Assembly: GCA_039934875.1 (NCBI GenBank)
Contig: JBDTLH010000009.1
Span: 1-8,032 of the forward strand
Direction of reading: 5' to 3'
DNA: 8,032 nt
DNA from: JBDTLH01 sp039934875
GTDB lineage: Bacteria > Acidobacteriota > Terriglobia > Terriglobales > Acidobacteriaceae
The stretch's first letter is position 1, and every line of letters begins with the position of its first letter. Of this stretch, positions 6,711-8,032 are shown one piece after another. The position numbers and the translations under genes are program-made. Below the pieces are notes generated by a model, which made no database searches, was not told where the DNA came from, and saw nothing but the letters and a program-made list of their open reading frames with translations.

Positions 6711-6878
6711 TTGGACGTTAAATGGTCACGGGTCACGGGTCACGGGCTGAAGCGATTGCAGCCACGAATCATTGAACCTTAAATGGTCACGGGTCACGGG
6801 CTGAAGCAGGGCCGCAGTCGCAAGGTGCTGCTTTAGCTCGTGACCCGTGACCCCGTAGCACTATTCTCTTGGACGTTA
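6711..6878. repeat. Direct repeat TTGGACGTTA bracketing the topA-proximal hairpin cluster
   Basis: TTGGACGTTA occurs at 6711-6720 and again at 6869-6878, each preceded within 9 bases by CTATT. The 148 bases between them contain only the GGTCACGGG repeats. This could be a target-site-like duplication left by an inserted element or the ends of a small segmental duplication. Confidence 0.55.
6718..6852. repeat. GGTCACGGG repeat cluster with long hairpin
   Basis: The left part (6718-6753) has three tandem GTCACGGG units followed by CTGAAGC. The same block recurs from 6779, starting with an identical TTAAATGGTCACGGG. The second block pairs with an inverted copy: arm 6785-6809 with arm 6828-6852, 25 bp, 18-base loop. 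The only two non-Watson-Crick positions are G-U pairs if transcribed rightward, A-C mismatches if transcribed leftward. It fills most of the 204-base gap between the four-helix-bundle gene and topA. No convincing topA promoter could be picked out here. It is probably a REP-like dispersed element; no partner transposase (RAYT) is in the window. Confidence 0.75.
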
Positions 6879-6888
6879 CCATAAGTTG

Positions 6889-7269
6889 CTATGGACGGTT
6901 ATTGACAGGCTTCAGCTCTGACCGCAATTTCACAGAAAAAGAAGTCAGCATGCGGGAGATTCTGTCCAACCGATCAGACAGATCACGATGCTCTTCATCC
7001 GATAAGTACTCCAGGTCGAAACAGAGCAACAATAGATTCTCAACTTCCGAGGCGGAGCCCCGCGCGATTTCCAAGTAACGTCGCAGCTCCGTATCGCGCT
7101 TACGTCCGCAACCCTCGGATATGTTCAACTCGATCGAAGAAGTAGCTCGCCTGATCTGGCTGGTTAATCCGTAAAGTTCCTCTCGCGGGAAGCGCTTGGT
7201 TACTCTATACACTTGCAACGTGAGTTGGTGCGCATGGCGCCAGACTTCTAGATCACGAAAATGCCCCAC
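6889..7269 (-). CDS. Four-helix-bundle protein of the S23/IVP family
   Basis: 126 residues from the GTG at 7269, supported by GGGGGAG five bases upstream and by the family's usual N-terminus FRDLEVWRHAHQL (residues 4-16). Further family marks are FPREELYGLTSQIRRA (27-42), SIELNISEGCGRK (45-57) and RRYLEIARGSASEVE (63-77), together forming four amphipathic helices. The family (also related to the Avd accessory proteins of diversity-generating retroelements) was first seen in 23S rRNA intervening sequences but is mostly found as stand-alone genes; members form oligomers and the cellular role is unknown. No rRNA or reverse transcriptase is nearby. The gene interrupts the dprA-topA neighbourhood, is bracketed by matching hairpin repeats, and seems less GC-rich than topA (about 52% by hand over 6961-7140), all hinting at insertion. 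The C-terminal ELKPVNNRP tail is unremarkable. Confidence 0.9.
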   Translation of the reverse strand: MGHFRDLEVWRHAHQLTLQVYRVTKRFPREELYGLTSQIRRATSSIELNISEGCGRKRDTELRRYLEIARGSASEVENLLLLCFDLEYLSDEEHRDLSDRLDRISRMLTSFSVKLRSELKPVNNRP

Positions 7270-7332
7270 TTCCTCTCCCCCTTCAGTTTCGTCGAATCTG
7301 AATGCTAAGCCCAGGTGACGGTCATGCTAAAA

Positions 7333-7398
7333 GGTCACGGGTCACGGGCTGAAGCTGGTTACGGCCAAGATATATGCCTTAGCTCGTGACCCGTGACT
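7333..7398. repeat. GGTCACGGG hairpin between dprA and the four-helix-bundle gene
   Basis: Arm 7333-7355 pairs with 7376-7398 across a 20-base loop, 23 bp with one mismatch and three G-U pairs in the rightward sense. The left arm is identical to the 23-base arm core of the cluster near topA (6785 onwards). A third CGTGACCC unit follows at 7399-7406. On the minus strand the stem is followed by CCTTTTAG, so it might also slow or end dprA transcription, but the T-run is short. Confidence 0.7.
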
Positions 7399-7425
7399 CG
7401 TGACCCGCCTCAACGCGCGACCGCC

Positions 7426-8032
7426 TCAAAAGCTGCGCACATAGTTCCTGCCCGGCAACTGGCGAATGGTGCCGACCAGCTCCAGTTCGAAGAGGACGGC
7501 GAAGACCTCTGAAGGGGACATATGCTGCTCTACTTTATCAATGAGCTCGTCAATCTGGATGGCTTCATCCGGCCTGATTACGGTCAATACACGCTTTTCA
7601 AGAGGAGAAAATTGTTGCCTGCCCCTGGGGGTGGCCTCAAATAAGGATGCAGTCTGCCCTGAATTCGATTCATCCTGCCGCCGTGCCGCGCGACTGTCTT
7701 CGACCGTAAGTCGTACATCTGTAGGGAGATCCTCCCACACATCTTCCCACGTAGCAGTCAACTTAGCTCCCTGCTTAATTAACGTGTTGGGGCCCCAGGC
7801 TTGCTTGTTGGTGACGTTGCCGGGGACGGCGAAGACTTCCCGATTCTGTTCGAGGGCGCAGCGGGCAGTGATGCGAGTGCCGCTGTATTCCGCCCCCTCG
7901 ATCACCAGTACGCCGACCGAGAGTCCGCTGATAATGCGGTTGCGGATGGGAAAGTTTTGCGGCGCGGCAAAGGTGCCTACCGGGAACTCGGTAATAATCG
8001 CTCCTCCACCAGCAACGATTTCATCGGCGAGT
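7426..8032 (-). CDS. dprA: DNA processing protein DprA (5' partial)
   Basis: 201 C-terminal residues are visible; the frame runs off the window's right edge, so the start and N-terminal region are missing. DprA binds incoming single-stranded DNA in natural transformation and loads RecA onto it; it is also widely conserved in bacteria not known to be transformable. The Rossmann-like core shows IITEFPVGT (12-20), NFPIRNRIISGLS (26-38), SGTRITARCALEQ (50-62), REVFAVPGN (64-72) and the GPN-LIKQGA segment (80-89). A variable charged linker (about residues 100-140) leads to a winged-helix domain (about 142-201: SPLEKRVLTVI, IDELIDKVEQ, VFAVLFELELVGTIRQLPGRNYVRSF split over its end), as in many longer DprA proteins. 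It lies upstream of topA in the same direction, a common pairing, but here separated by an inserted small gene and two hairpins. Confidence 0.96.
   Translation of the reverse strand, partial: LADEIVAGGGAIITEFPVGTFAAPQNFPIRNRIISGLSVGVLVIEGAEYSGTRITARCALEQNREVFAVPGNVTNKQAWGPNTLIKQGAKLTATWEDVWEDLPTDVRLTVEDSRAARRQDESNSGQTASLFEATPRGRQQFSPLEKRVLTVIRPDEAIQIDELIDKVEQHMSPSEVFAVLFELELVGTIRQLPGRNYVRSF

Noticed and set aside
4102..6750. Many long open frames on the plus strand across topA (for example around 4102-4611, 4927-5343, 6221-6721)
   Set aside because: They are antisense shadows of a GC-rich conserved gene; none shows a recognisable domain or ribosome site, and topA motifs are intact throughout.
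6889..7269. Diversity-generating retroelement accessory (Avd)
   Set aside because: There is fold-level relatedness only; no reverse transcriptase, template repeat or variable repeat is visible in the window.
6889..7269. Intervening sequence inside a 23S rRNA gene
   Set aside because: The flanking sequence is dprA and topA with hairpin repeats; no rRNA sequence is recognisable.
6718..7410. CRISPR array from the repeated GGTCACGGG units
   Set aside because: The units are directly adjacent or arranged as inverted repeats with no regular spacers, and no cas genes are present.

Overview
The window reads as chromosomal DNA from a fairly GC-rich soil-type bacterium, most likely an Acidobacteriota (Terriglobia-like). 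A Verrucomicrobiota-type source is the main alternative. The evidence is a dprA...topA neighbourhood, a topoisomerase I with a five-ribbon zinc tail, an uncharacterised helical protein beside a LytTR regulator of a kind I associate with Acidobacteriota, secreted NHL-type proteins with an RGLGPSL-containing C-terminal repeat, and GGTCACGGG-rich intergenic hairpins. No rRNA, tRNA, transposase, integrase or CRISPR array is visible, so the taxonomic call rests on protein style alone.

Layout. Bases 1-2907 (+ strand) hold two tandem paralogous genes for secreted beta-propeller proteins. The first is cut by the window edge. The second is complete, with a clear signal peptide. Each carries NHL-like blades followed by two copies of a ~125-residue beta-rich domain. 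Bases 2921-8032 (- strand, converging on the first block with a 13-base gap) read, in transcription order: dprA (partial, its C-terminal two thirds or so), a small four-helix-bundle (S23/IVP-type) gene, topA, an ABM-fold small protein, an uncharacterised ~168-aa helical protein, and a LytTR DNA-binding protein.

How the genes relate. dprA and topA are housekeeping DNA-transaction genes that are often neighbours. The four-helix-bundle gene sits between them and is bracketed on both sides by near-identical long hairpins built from GGTCACGGG units, which suggests it or the repeats were inserted there. topA, the ABM protein, the helical protein and the LytTR protein are tightly packed: 1-base overlap, 49-base gap, 4-base overlap. 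This looks like one transcription unit. Four of the five minus-strand genes whose starts are visible begin with GTG.

Most worth a second look: (1) the helical-protein/LytTR junction, where coding-like sequence for the LytTR protein continues upstream of its only available start codon in a different frame from the preceding gene, pointing to a one-base deletion (real or sequencing error) in what may be a single fused regulator; (2) the hairpin-bracketed four-helix-bundle gene; (3) the paired, internally duplicated RGLGPSL-domain secreted proteins.
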